Shown piece after piece: positions 34,982-43,045 of a stretch of DNA of 64,000 nt. Source of the DNA: Nocardia miyunensis NBRC 108239 (GTDB lineage: Bacteria > Actinomycetota > Actinomycetes > Mycobacteriales > Mycobacteriaceae). Made by a program: the position numbers and the translations under genes. The notes beneath the pieces were generated by a model. The model searched no databases. It had not been told where the DNA came from and saw only the letters and a program-made list of their open reading frames with translations. The stretch lies in assembly GCF_001613065.1 (NCBI RefSeq), contig NZ_BDBQ01000034.1:62001-126000 (forward strand). Reading direction: 5' to 3'. Position 1 is the first letter of the stretch; each line of letters opens with the position of its first letter.

Positions 34982-35527
34982 TCAGGCCGAATCCGCGTGG
35001 GGCTGTTCGGATTCGGCGGATTCCGCGGCAACGATGGACCGCTCGAGTTTGCGCAGCAGATGAGCGAGCCCGGCCTGTTCGGTGGGCGTGAGCCCCGCGA
35101 GCATGCGGGATTCGTTGGCGAAGTGATCGGTGGCCGTCGCCTCGAGCACGCGCAAGCCCGCTTCGGTCAGGCGGGAGTAGACGATCCGCCGATCATCGGG
35201 ATCACGTTCGCGTTCCACCAGGCCCGCCTTTTCGAGACGATCCACGCGCAGGGTCATACCGCCCGTGGTGACCAGGGCCATCTCGGCCAGCTGACCCGCC
35301 GTCATCCGGTAGGGCGGGCCCGAACGGCGAAGGGCGGCAAGGACATCGAAGGCGGCCATATTGATGCCGTGCCGGTCGAACAGCGCGGTCAGCGAGGACT
35401 GGTAGTAGATGTAACTGCGGTGCAGACGGCCGAACACCTCCAGCGGCGAGACATCCAAGTCGGGTCGCTGCTGGTGCCATTGCGCGACGATGTCATCGAC
35501 CGCATCCCGGTCGGGGTTCGACCGCAC
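34982..35527 (-). CDS. MarR-family transcriptional regulator
   Basis: A 181-residue MarR regulator. GTG 35527 (or the adjacent GTG 35530) has GGGAGG at optimal distance; the reading to 35617 is leader. Winged helix: MTAGQLAEMALVTTGGMTLRVDRLEKAGLV and wing DPDDRRIVYSRLT. Long relative to classic MarR because of an N-terminal helix (VDDIVAQWHQQRPDLDVSPLEVFGRLHR) that the fusion protein shares. It ends 73 bases from the fusion gene (convergent). Likely regulator of the TTAGCGCTAA-controlled operons. Confidence 0.9.
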   Translation of the reverse strand: MRSNPDRDAVDDIVAQWHQQRPDLDVSPLEVFGRLHRSYIYYQSSLTALFDRHGINMAAFDVLAALRRSGPPYRMTAGQLAEMALVTTGGMTLRVDRLEKAGLVERERDPDDRRIVYSRLTEAGLRVLEATATDHFANESRMLAGLTPTEQAGLAHLLRKLERSIVAAESAESEQPHADSA

Positions 35528-35580
35528 CACGCTTCCTCCCGTTGGGCTAGAACGAATTTCGGATGACGGTATCCGCCAGG

Positions 35581-35961
35581 CTACTCGGCGACCGCACCGG
35601 GCTCGGCCGACAGACACGCGATGGCGTCGATCTCGACCGTCGCGCCGTACGGGAGCGCGCTGACCTCCACGAAGGTGCGGGCCGGGCGGGCGATGGTGAA
35701 CAGGCGCTCGAACTGACGGTTGGCCTCCTCGCGCAACGACAGGTCGGTGACGAAGTAGGTCAGCTTCACGATGTCGTCCAGGCGGCCGCCGGCGGTGGCG
35801 AGCCGCTCCCGCATCCGGTCCACCGCCGCGTCCAGAGCCTCGGCGCGACCGGGCACGGGCACGTAGTCGCCGTCCACGGACAGCGCACCGGAAACGAATA
35901 CGAACTCCCCCGCGCGCACGGCCGGGCGGTAGGGGTGCTGAGCGGAAACCGCAGTTGACAT
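35581..35961 (-). CDS. RidA/YjgF-family protein, possible 2-aminomuconate deaminase
   Basis: A 126-residue RidA-fold protein: VRAGEFVFVSGALSVDG, then RPARTFVEVSALPYGATVEIDAIA with the conserved Arg that binds the substrate carboxylate. The family comprises enamine/imine deaminases and includes 2-aminomuconate deaminases of aminophenol and anthranilate pathways. Start at ATG 35961. It is divergent from the MFS-ALDH operon with two TTAGCGCT sites between, so it is probably part of the same pathway. Confidence 0.85.
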   Translation of the reverse strand: MSTAVSAQHPYRPAVRAGEFVFVSGALSVDGDYVPVPGRAEALDAAVDRMRERLATAGGRLDDIVKLTYFVTDLSLREEANRQFERLFTIARPARTFVEVSALPYGATVEIDAIACLSAEPGAVAE

Positions 35962-36002
35962 CGGGTGATCTCCTCGGTGACAGAACCGGCTGACAGAAAC
36001 CT

Positions 36003-36012
36003 TTAGCGCTAA
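36003..36012. promoter_or_regulatory. TTAGCGCTAA operator, RidA side
   Basis: TTAGCGCTAA palindrome with flanking AAGTTAA on one side, 42 bases upstream of the RidA gene. One of four copies in the 36-45 kb catabolic region and none noticed elsewhere in the window. Confidence 0.75.
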
Positions 36013-36151
36013 GTTAATTTGCGATGCGGCGCAGGTCAACCCCACCCCGGGCGTGTTGCGGCGCGGTAAACCCCGGCTAACAGCAGGTTTCGCCAAAGTC
36101 AAGGGGTTGACCCTGGATGTGACTAACGGCTATATCTTTGTGCCAAATGAT

Positions 36152-36161
36152 TTAGCGCTCA
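36152..36161. promoter_or_regulatory. TTAGCGCTCA operator, MFS side
   Basis: TTAGCGCTCA, one mismatch from the palindrome, 37 bases upstream of the MFS start. The flanks (AAATGAT and AGTGATT) are weaker than in the 39120 copy. Confidence 0.65.
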
Positions 36162-36197
36162 GTGATTGATACCGCTGAGGATCGGAGAGATACCTCC

Positions 36198-37559
36198 ATG
36201 ACATCAACCGCAACCGCAGCAGACGCCGCCGGCATCGCCGCCCGGCTGGAGCGGCTACCGATCAGTCGATGGCATATCAAGGCCCGCGTGGCCGTCGGCG
36301 CGGTCACCTTCTTCGACGGCTTCGATCAGCTCATGATCGCCTACGCGATGCCGAAGATAGCCAAGCAATGGCACCTGACCACCACGGCGAGCGGATGGGT
36401 CATCGCCGCGGGCGGGGTCGGCATGCTCATCGGATCCCTGCTGGGCGGGCGGCTCGCCGACCGGGTCGGGCGCATGCCCGTCGTCATCGGCGCGATGCTG
36501 CTCTACTCCCTGATGAGCCTGGGTATGGCGCTGAGCAGTACGCTCGCGCTGTTCGTCGTCTTCCGATTCGTGCAGGGCCTGGGTCTGGGCGCCGAAGTCC
36601 CCGTCGCCACCTGCTACATCGGCGAGATCTCCAAGGCCCGGCACCGCGGCCGGTTCGTGCTGCTCTACGAGACGATCTTCCCGATCGGCCTGCTGCTGTC
36701 CTCGATAGCGTCCTCGTGGGTGGTGCCGCACGCCGGCTACCGCTGGCTGTTCGTCACCGGTCTGATCCCGATCGTGCTGCTGCCCATTCTGCTGAAGCTT
36801 CCCGAATCGCCGCGCTGGCTGACCGCGCGCGGCCGGATCGCCGACGCCGACGCCGCCATGACCCGCATCGAGCGGGAGATCACGGCCTCCGGAAAGACTC
36901 TGCCCGCGCCCGTGCCGATGCCGCCCGGCGCCGACCCGCAGAGCGCGAGCCTGCTCGACCTGTTCCGCGGTCCGTATCTGCGGCGCACCATGGTCGTCGG
37001 GTTCACCTGGCTGACAACATTTTTCGTCAACTATGGCCTGACCTCGTGGCTGCCGACCCTGTACACCAAGCGATTCCACGTCTCGCTGTCCACCGCCCTG
37101 CACTACAGCGTTGTCACCACCCTCGTCGGGGTGCTCGGTTGCGTGCTGGTCGCGCTGCTCATCGACGGACTCGGCCGTCGGCTGTCGATCGCCTTCGCGC
37201 TGGGCCTGGCTTCCGCGCTGCTGTTCCTCACCGCCGCCACCGCCACCGGCAGCGCCTTCAAGGTCATGCTGTGGTGTTCTGGCTCATCGCTTTTCGTGTT
37301 CTCAGTGACCCTGGCGCTGTACCTGTACACCACCGAGGTCTTCCCCACCTCGATGCGCGCCCTGGGCGTCTCGTTCGGCGGCGCCTGCGGCCGGCTCGGC
37401 ATGGTGCTGGGCCCACTGCTCGTCGGCTGGCTGCTCGACCACGGTGCGCTGCGCACGCTGTTCACCACCTTCGGCGCGATCGCCCTGGCCGGTGGATTGA
37501 TCTTCGGCCTGTTCGCCATGGAAACGAAGGAGAAGACATTGGAGGAGATCACCGCATGA
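36198..37559 (+). CDS. MFS transporter, aromatic acid:H+ symporter-like
   Basis: A 453-residue transporter with about twelve membrane helices. The A-motif between helices 2 and 3 is GGRLADRVGRMPVV. The entry segment FFDGFDQLMIAYAMP carries the D-G-F-D of the AAHS/benzoate transporter group. The large central loop and PESPRWL are sugar-porter-family features. GGAG before ATG 36198. It overlaps the aldehyde dehydrogenase start by ATGA, so uptake and catabolism are coupled. Confidence 0.9.
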   Translation: MTSTATAADAAGIAARLERLPISRWHIKARVAVGAVTFFDGFDQLMIAYAMPKIAKQWHLTTTASGWVIAAGGVGMLIGSLLGGRLADRVGRMPVVIGAMLLYSLMSLGMALSSTLALFVVFRFVQGLGLGAEVPVATCYIGEISKARHRGRFVLLYETIFPIGLLLSSIASSWVVPHAGYRWLFVTGLIPIVLLPILLKLPESPRWLTARGRIADADAAMTRIEREITASGKTLPAPVPMPPGADPQSASLLDLFRGPYLRRTMVVGFTWLTTFFVNYGLTSWLPTLYTKRFHVSLSTALHYSVVTTLVGVLGCVLVALLIDGLGRRLSIAFALGLASALLFLTAATATGSAFKVMLWCSGSSLFVFSVTLALYLYTTEVFPTSMRALGVSFGGACGRLGMVLGPLLVGWLLDHGALRTLFTTFGAIALAGGLIFGLFAMETKEKTLEEITA

Positions 37560-39064
37560 CCGCAGCGAAGCCGGTGCCCGACACGACATTCGAGCCCGTG
37601 CCCGACGAGTTCCTGCTCGCGGGCAACTGGAAGCACGGCGCGGGCCCGGCGACCAGCGTGATCGATCCGGCCACCGGATCCGAATTGCAGCGGGTCGGGC
37701 ACGCCACCGTCGAGGACGTCGACGCGGCGATCAGCGCCGGTGCGGCGGCGGCCGCCGATCCGGCGTGGCGCGGCCTGCTACCGCATCAACGGGCCGCCTA
37801 CCTGCACCGGATCGGGGCCGCCATTGAGGGGGCGGCCCCGCGTCTGGCACTGCTGCAGAGCTACAACACCGGCAAGACCGTCGCCGAGACCAGCGCCCTG
37901 GTTGCCAGCGCCGCCAACACTTTTCGCTATTTCGCCGCCGTGCTGGAGACCTCCGACGAGGACCTGACCACCTCGCGCGGCCCGTATCTGACCATGAGCG
38001 TGCACGAGCCGATCGGCGTGATCGGCGCGATCACGCCGTGGAACTCCCCCATCGCCAGCGACGCACAGAAGATCGCGCCCGCTCTCGCCGCCGGTAACGC
38101 CGTGGTGCTGAAACCGGCCGAGTGGACGCCGCTGGTGTCGCTGGCTCTGGCCCGGATCATCGACGAGAGCGGGCTGCCCAGCGGACTTCTGTCGGTGTTG
38201 CCCGGCCGCGGCTCGGTGGTGGGCGACGCGATCGTCAAACATCCCGGGGTCGGGAAGGTGAGTTTCACCGGCGGCACCACCACCGGTCGCGCGCTCGCGC
38301 ACGCGGCGGCCGAGAAACTGATGCCGATATCGCTCGAGCTGGGCGGCAAGTCGCCGACCATCGTGCTCGCCGACGCGGATGTCGAGCAGGCCGTGAACGG
38401 GGTGCTGTACGGCATCTTCTCCTCGTCGGGACAGAGCTGCGTCGCCGGATCGCGCCTGTTCGTGGACGCCGCCATCTACGAGGAGTTCCTGGACCGGTTG
38501 GTCGCCAAGGCGCGAGCACTGCGGGTCGGGCCCGGCCGCGAGCCCGGCGTGCAGGTGGGACCGCTGGTGCATCATCGGCATCGGGACGCGGTGGCCGAGT
38601 ATGTTGAGCTGGCGCGCGCCGAAGGTGGTCGAATCCGTTGCGGTGGAGCGGTTCCCGATGATCCGCTACTGGCCGACGGCGCGTACTACCTCCCCACCGT
38701 CATCGACGGCCTGGCCAACGAGGCGCGAGTGTGCCAGGAGGAGATCTTCGGCCCGGTGCTGGTGACGTTGCCGTTCCACGGCGAGGCGGACCTGATCGCG
38801 CAGGCCGACGACACCGTCTACGGTCTGGCCGCGGGCATCTGGACGCGGGACTACCGGCGGGCCTGGCGGCTGGCGCGCACGCTGCAGGCCGGCACGGTGT
38901 GGATCAACACCTACAAACAGTTCAGCATCTCCACGCCGTTCGGCGGGGTGAAGGAGAGCGGATTGTCGGTGGAGAAGGGCCGCACGGGCATTCGCGCCTA
39001 TTCCCGGCAGAAGAGTATCTACCTGGGCATGGACGATGCGCCGATCGCCTGGGCGGACAGCTGA
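37556..39064 (+). CDS. Aldehyde dehydrogenase, semialdehyde type
   Basis: A 502-residue NAD(P)-dependent aldehyde dehydrogenase. NAD segment ITPWNSPIASD, general base Glu in LELGGKSPTIV, nucleophile in SSSGQSCVAGSR and EIFGPVLVTLPF. ATG 37556 overlaps the MFS stop. A much longer open frame that continues upstream is only a shadow of the MFS gene. In an extradiol pathway it would oxidise a 2-hydroxymuconic or 2-aminomuconic semialdehyde. Confidence 0.93.
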   Translation: MTAAKPVPDTTFEPVPDEFLLAGNWKHGAGPATSVIDPATGSELQRVGHATVEDVDAAISAGAAAAADPAWRGLLPHQRAAYLHRIGAAIEGAAPRLALLQSYNTGKTVAETSALVASAANTFRYFAAVLETSDEDLTTSRGPYLTMSVHEPIGVIGAITPWNSPIASDAQKIAPALAAGNAVVLKPAEWTPLVSLALARIIDESGLPSGLLSVLPGRGSVVGDAIVKHPGVGKVSFTGGTTTGRALAHAAAEKLMPISLELGGKSPTIVLADADVEQAVNGVLYGIFSSSGQSCVAGSRLFVDAAIYEEFLDRLVAKARALRVGPGREPGVQVGPLVHHRHRDAVAEYVELARAEGGRIRCGGAVPDDPLLADGAYYLPTVIDGLANEARVCQEEIFGPVLVTLPFHGEADLIAQADDTVYGLAAGIWTRDYRRAWRLARTLQAGTVWINTYKQFSISTPFGGVKESGLSVEKGRTGIRAYSRQKSIYLGMDDAPIAWADS

Positions 39065-39119
39065 TCCGCCGCGAGCCGCATCCGACGGAACCAATTCGCG
39101 CCGGGGGCTTGCCGCTCAT

Positions 39120-39139
39120 ATAACTTAGCGCTAAGTTAT
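39120..39139. promoter_or_regulatory. TTAGCGCTAA operator, extended perfect palindrome
   Basis: ATAACTTAGCGCTAAGTTAT is a perfect 20-base palindrome, 31 bases upstream of the extradiol dioxygenase start. It is the best copy of the regulon motif. Confidence 0.85.
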
Positions 39140-39169
39140 TGATTGCTTAAACATTCTGGAGGCATTCCT

Positions 39170-40165
39170 ATGAACGAGCCGATCGCCCGGCTGCGGGCCC
39201 TACGCTCGGTGGAACTGCGGACCGTCGCCTGCCCCGAATCCGTGGACTTCTACACCGAGATCTGGGGCCTGCGAACTGTCGAGCAGGACAACGACGTCGC
39301 CTGGCTGCGCGGCAGCGGTGCGCAGCATCACGTCCTACAGCTCACCGCGGCCGAGCGAAACGGGTTGGGCCGCATAAGTTTCGCCGTATCCGATCCCGCC
39401 GAGGTCGACGCCGCGGCGCGCCGCCTCGAACAGCTCGGCATTCCCGTACTCGAGGGCCCCGGCCCTGTCGCGGACGCGGGCGGCGGCTACGGCCTCCGGT
39501 TCGCCGATATCGAGGGCCGGGTCGTCGAACTGCTCGCCGGCACCTACGCCGTCGCCGAACTCGGCCGCCACGACGCCGTCCCGGTCGGCGTCACCCACGT
39601 GGTGCTCAATACCGTCGACATCGACGCCGCCGTCGCCTTCTACACCTCGGTGCTGGGCATGCGGGTCTCGGACTGGTCCGAACACCAGATGGCGTTCCTG
39701 CGTTGCAATTCCGACCACCACAGCATCGCCTTCAACCAGGCGGGCTGGACCTCGGTCAACCATGTCGCCTACGAGATGCCCAGCGTCGATCACTTCATGC
39801 GCGGTATCGGGCGACTGCGGCACAGCGGCGTCACGCCGCTGTGGGGTCCGGGTCGGCACGGCCCCGGCGACAACACCTTCTCCTACTTCGCCGATCCGGC
39901 CGGGCTGGTCTGCGAATACACCAGCGGCATCGCGCAGGTCGACGAGGATCGGTGGCTGTGCCGGGTGTGGCGGCGCATCCCGGAACTCTCCGACACCTGG
40001 GGAACGGCGGGGCCGCCGTCGCAGCAGACCCGCACCCATATGGCGGGGATCGCGGATCCCGGTGCGTTCGAACGTTTCCCGGAACTGCGCGAGCAGATCC
40101 CCGGTGCGGTCGGGTCCACGGAAATAGGCACCGCAGTCCGCGTCGCCGCCGCCGGGAAGTACTGA
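39170..40165 (+). CDS. Extradiol ring-cleavage dioxygenase (VOC/type I)
   Basis: A 331-residue two-domain dioxygenase of the BphC/XylE type. The C-terminal metal site is complete: H143 (VTHVVLN), H198 (VNHVAYE) and E249 (LVCEYTS). Catalytic His184 (DHHSIAF) and Tyr239 (FSYFADP) are in place. ATG 39170 with GGAGG upstream. First gene of a six-gene operon: dioxygenase, hydrolase, cupin, SDR, SDR, ThDP enzyme. It cleaves a catechol-like or aminophenol-like ring next to a hydroxyl. Confidence 0.92.
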   Translation: MNEPIARLRALRSVELRTVACPESVDFYTEIWGLRTVEQDNDVAWLRGSGAQHHVLQLTAAERNGLGRISFAVSDPAEVDAAARRLEQLGIPVLEGPGPVADAGGGYGLRFADIEGRVVELLAGTYAVAELGRHDAVPVGVTHVVLNTVDIDAAVAFYTSVLGMRVSDWSEHQMAFLRCNSDHHSIAFNQAGWTSVNHVAYEMPSVDHFMRGIGRLRHSGVTPLWGPGRHGPGDNTFSYFADPAGLVCEYTSGIAQVDEDRWLCRVWRRIPELSDTWGTAGPPSQQTRTHMAGIADPGAFERFPELREQIPGAVGSTEIGTAVRVAAAGKY

Positions 40166-40168
40166 CCC

Positions 40169-40954
40169 ATGGCCGATCTGCATGTCACCGAACTCGGGCC
40201 GCTCGACGCCCCGCCCATCGTGCTGCTGCACGGAATCGGCGGCAGCGCCGACACTTTCGCCGCGCAGTTCGCCGACTGGGCCGACCGCTTGCGCGTGCTG
40301 GCCTGGGACGCGCCCGGCTATGCGCGCAGCGCGCCTCCCGAAACACCATGCTCCCTCGATGATTACGCCGATCGCGTAGCCGACCTCATCACCGAGCACT
40401 GCGGTACCGCCCATGTGCTCGGCATGTCCTGGGGCGGGGTCATCGCGACTCGCCTGGCGCTGCGGCACCCCGCACTGCTGCGCAGTCTGATCCTGGGCAG
40501 CTCCACCGTCGGCTCGGGCGCCGACCCCTCGGCCGCAACGGCTATGCGCGCCCGAGCCGACGAACTGGACACCGTCGGCGCGGCGCGGTTCGCCGCCGCG
40601 CGTGCGCCGAAACTGCTGTCACCGCAGGCGGATCCGCAGGATGTGGCCGCTGTCGCTGACGCCATGGCCGCCGCCATCCGGCCGGACGGCTACCGCGCCG
40701 CAGCCGAATCCATGGCCGCCACCGATCACACCGCCGACCTGTCAGGCATCGATGTTCCCACCCTCGTACTGTCCGGCGACCAGGACGGCGTGACCGGTAT
40801 CGCGGCCGGTCAGGTACTGGCGGGCGGCATCCCGAACGCCGTGTTCGTCACCCTGCGAGGGGCCGGGCATCTCGCCAATCAGGAGCGGCCCGAGGCCTTC
40901 GGCGCCTGGGTCGAATCCTTCGTCCATATCACCGAGCGGCTGCGAAACCGCTAG
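40169..40954 (+). CDS. Alpha/beta hydrolase, meta-cleavage product hydrolase-like
   Basis: A 261-residue alpha/beta hydrolase: oxyanion LLHGIGGSAD, nucleophile GMSWGG, acid Asp in LSGDQDG and His in RGAGHLAN. Four bases after the dioxygenase stop. Position and type fit a C-C bond hydrolase acting on the ring-opened product (MhpC/BphD role, inference). Confidence 0.88.
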   Translation: MADLHVTELGPLDAPPIVLLHGIGGSADTFAAQFADWADRLRVLAWDAPGYARSAPPETPCSLDDYADRVADLITEHCGTAHVLGMSWGGVIATRLALRHPALLRSLILGSSTVGSGADPSAATAMRARADELDTVGAARFAAARAPKLLSPQADPQDVAAVADAMAAAIRPDGYRAAAESMAATDHTADLSGIDVPTLVLSGDQDGVTGIAAGQVLAGGIPNAVFVTLRGAGHLANQERPEAFGAWVESFVHITERLRNR

Positions 40955-40973
40955 AACCACAAGGAGATTCATC

Positions 40974-41474
40974 ATGGATTACACGACATCGGATCTGGCC
41001 GAGTTCACCGATTCGCTGGTGCTGACCCGGGCCAGCCGGCACGAGGACTGGGACGCCCTGGGCTTCCAGGCGAAGGCCGGTGACCAGTTCCGCCGCGCGC
41101 AGATCCGCTACGTCGGCTCCGGCGCGACCGGTAACCACGACGACGACCGCCGCATCATCGCGTCCGAGGGCTTCACCTTCTCCAATATGATGCTGCCCCC
41201 GGGCGCCGAAGGTCCCGAGCACACCCATCACGATGCCGAGGAGGCATTCTTCGTGCTCGAGGGTGAGATCGAGGTCGGCGTACATCGCGACGGCCGGGTC
41301 GAGAAGCGCACCCTCGGCTACCGCGACATGATCGTCGTGCCCGCCGGTGTGCCGCGCAGCCTGAAGAACAACGGCGACACCACCGCCCTGTTCTGCGTCG
41401 TCATCGGCACCCGCAAGCCCCAGGTCCCCACCTACCCGGAGACGTCGGCGATGCACGGAATCACCCGCGACTGA
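40974..41474 (+). CDS. Cupin-domain protein
   Basis: A 166-residue single-cupin protein. Motif 1 is PGAEGPEHTHHDAEEAFFVLEGEIEV with metal-type His and Glu (given in two parts: EHTHHDAEE and FFVLEGE). Motif 2 is DMIVVPAGVPRSL. Function may be isomerase or dioxygenase. It is inside the extradiol operon, preceded by AAGGAG, and its stop shares one base with the next start. Confidence 0.85.
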   Translation: MDYTTSDLAEFTDSLVLTRASRHEDWDALGFQAKAGDQFRRAQIRYVGSGATGNHDDDRRIIASEGFTFSNMMLPPGAEGPEHTHHDAEEAFFVLEGEIEVGVHRDGRVEKRTLGYRDMIVVPAGVPRSLKNNGDTTALFCVVIGTRKPQVPTYPETSAMHGITRD

Positions 41475-42223
41475 TGTTGGCCGACAAGACGATTCTGATC
41501 ACCGGGGCCGGTCGCGGTCTGGGCCGGGCGATCGCCACCCGGCTCGCCGCCGATCACGCCACCCTGTGGCTGGCGGATGTGCGCGCGGACTGGGGCGAGG
41601 ATGCCGCCGCCGAACTGCGCGCCGCGGGCGCGGACGCGCGGTTCGTCCCGGTCGATCTGCGCGATGAGGAATCGGTGGACGCGATGTTCGCGACCATTGC
41701 CGCCGACGGCCCGCTCTACGGGGTGGTCAATAATGCCGCTCTCGCGGATGGCGTGGGCGGCAAGGCAATTCACGAACTCGGGACCGACGACTGGGACCGG
41801 GTGGTCGGGGTCAACCTGCGCGGCACGTTCCTGGTGACCCGCGGCGCGGCGCGAGCGCTCGTCGCGGCCGGTGCGGGCGGGCGGATCGTCTCGATCGGCT
41901 CGGACGCGGCCCGATACGGATCGCCGCGCCTGACCCACTACATCGCCGCCAAGGGTGGAGTGGCCGCGCTGACCCGCACCGCTGCCCGCGACCTCGGGCC
42001 GCACGGCATCACCGTCAACACGGTGTCGCCGGGCCTGACCGAGAGCGAGTCCGCGGCGTTCGTGCCCGCGGACCGGCACGAACTGTACCGGCTGAACCGA
42101 GCATTGGACCGGCCACAGCAACCCGCCGACCTGGTCGGCGCGGTCGCCTTCCTGCTCGGCCCGGAGGCCGGTTACATCACCGGCCAGGAACTGGTCGTCG
42201 ACGGCGGATTCGTCCTGCACTGA
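41474..42223 (+). CDS. Short-chain dehydrogenase/reductase
   Basis: A 249-residue SDR with TGAGRGLGR, VVNNAAL, SIGSDAARYG and catalytic YIAAKGG. TGATG overlap with the cupin stop. A classical active reductase or alcohol dehydrogenase in the extradiol operon. Confidence 0.9.
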   Translation: MLADKTILITGAGRGLGRAIATRLAADHATLWLADVRADWGEDAAAELRAAGADARFVPVDLRDEESVDAMFATIAADGPLYGVVNNAALADGVGGKAIHELGTDDWDRVVGVNLRGTFLVTRGAARALVAAGAGGRIVSIGSDAARYGSPRLTHYIAAKGGVAALTRTAARDLGPHGITVNTVSPGLTESESAAFVPADRHELYRLNRALDRPQQPADLVGAVAFLLGPEAGYITGQELVVDGGFVLH

Positions 42224-42247
42224 CGGCACGGAAGGAACACGGACACA

Positions 42248-43030
42248 ATGGATCTGAACATCGGTGGCCGCACCTATCTGGTGACCGGCGGTAGTTCCGG
42301 GGTGGGCGCGGCCACGGTCGCACTGCTGCTCGAGGAGGGCGCGAACGTCATCACCTGCGCCCGCGACGTCGAGCGGCTGCGTGCGGTTGTCAGCCCGCTG
42401 CCCGGAGCCGAGCGCGTACACGCCGCCGCTTGTGACGTGCGGGATGCCGCCGCGGTCGACGCCCTGGTACAGGCCGGGGCCGAGCGTTTCGGCGGGCTGG
42501 ACGGTGTGGTCAACAATGCCGGGAAGTCGCGGATGGTCCCGAGGGACCGAGCGGGACTCGAGGATTGGCGCGACGAACTCGACCTGAAGTTCGCCAGCGT
42601 GCTCAACACCGTCGACGCCGCGCTGCCGTTGCTGCGCCGATCCACCGCGCCCGCCATCGTCAACATCAACGCCGTCCTGGCCCGGCAACCCGAGCCTCGG
42701 CTCGTCACCACCGGCGCCGCCCGTGCCGGACTGCTGAACCTCACCAAATCGATGTCGATCGAATTCGCACCCGAAGGCATCCGCGTGAACACGGTCGCGC
42801 TCGGCTTGGTGGACACCGGTCAATGGCGGCGGCGCTATGAAGAGTCCGGCGGCACTGCGACTTTCGCCGAATGGGAGGCGGAGATCGCCGCCGACCGCGG
42901 CATCGGCCTGGGTCGCTTCGGCCACGCAGACGAGGTCGCGGCCATGATCGTCACCCTGTTGTCCCCGCGCTCGTCCTATGTGACCGGCGCTGTTCTCGAC
43001 GTCTGTGGCGGCGTCGCCCGGTACGTGTGA
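42248..43030 (+). CDS. SDR-family protein with altered catalytic triad
   Basis: A 260-residue SDR fold: cofactor loop TGGSSGVGA and VVNNAGK are intact. At the active site the usual Ser strand reads VNINAVLA and the YxxxK helix reads TTGAARAGLL, so Tyr is Thr and Lys is Arg. The protein can probably bind NAD(P) but not perform the normal proton relay. It may use another chemistry or be a partner of the preceding SDR. GGAAGGA precedes ATG 42248. Confidence 0.85.
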   Translation: MDLNIGGRTYLVTGGSSGVGAATVALLLEEGANVITCARDVERLRAVVSPLPGAERVHAAACDVRDAAAVDALVQAGAERFGGLDGVVNNAGKSRMVPRDRAGLEDWRDELDLKFASVLNTVDAALPLLRRSTAPAIVNINAVLARQPEPRLVTTGAARAGLLNLTKSMSIEFAPEGIRVNTVALGLVDTGQWRRRYEESGGTATFAEWEAEIAADRGIGLGRFGHADEVAAMIVTLLSPRSSYVTGAVLDVCGGVARYV

Positions 43031-43045
43031 GAGGAGCTGGAAACA

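Noticed and set aside
36269..39064. 931-codon open frame read as one giant protein
   Set aside because: The first 429 codons are an out-of-frame shadow of the MFS transporter; only the part from 37556 is a real aldehyde dehydrogenase.
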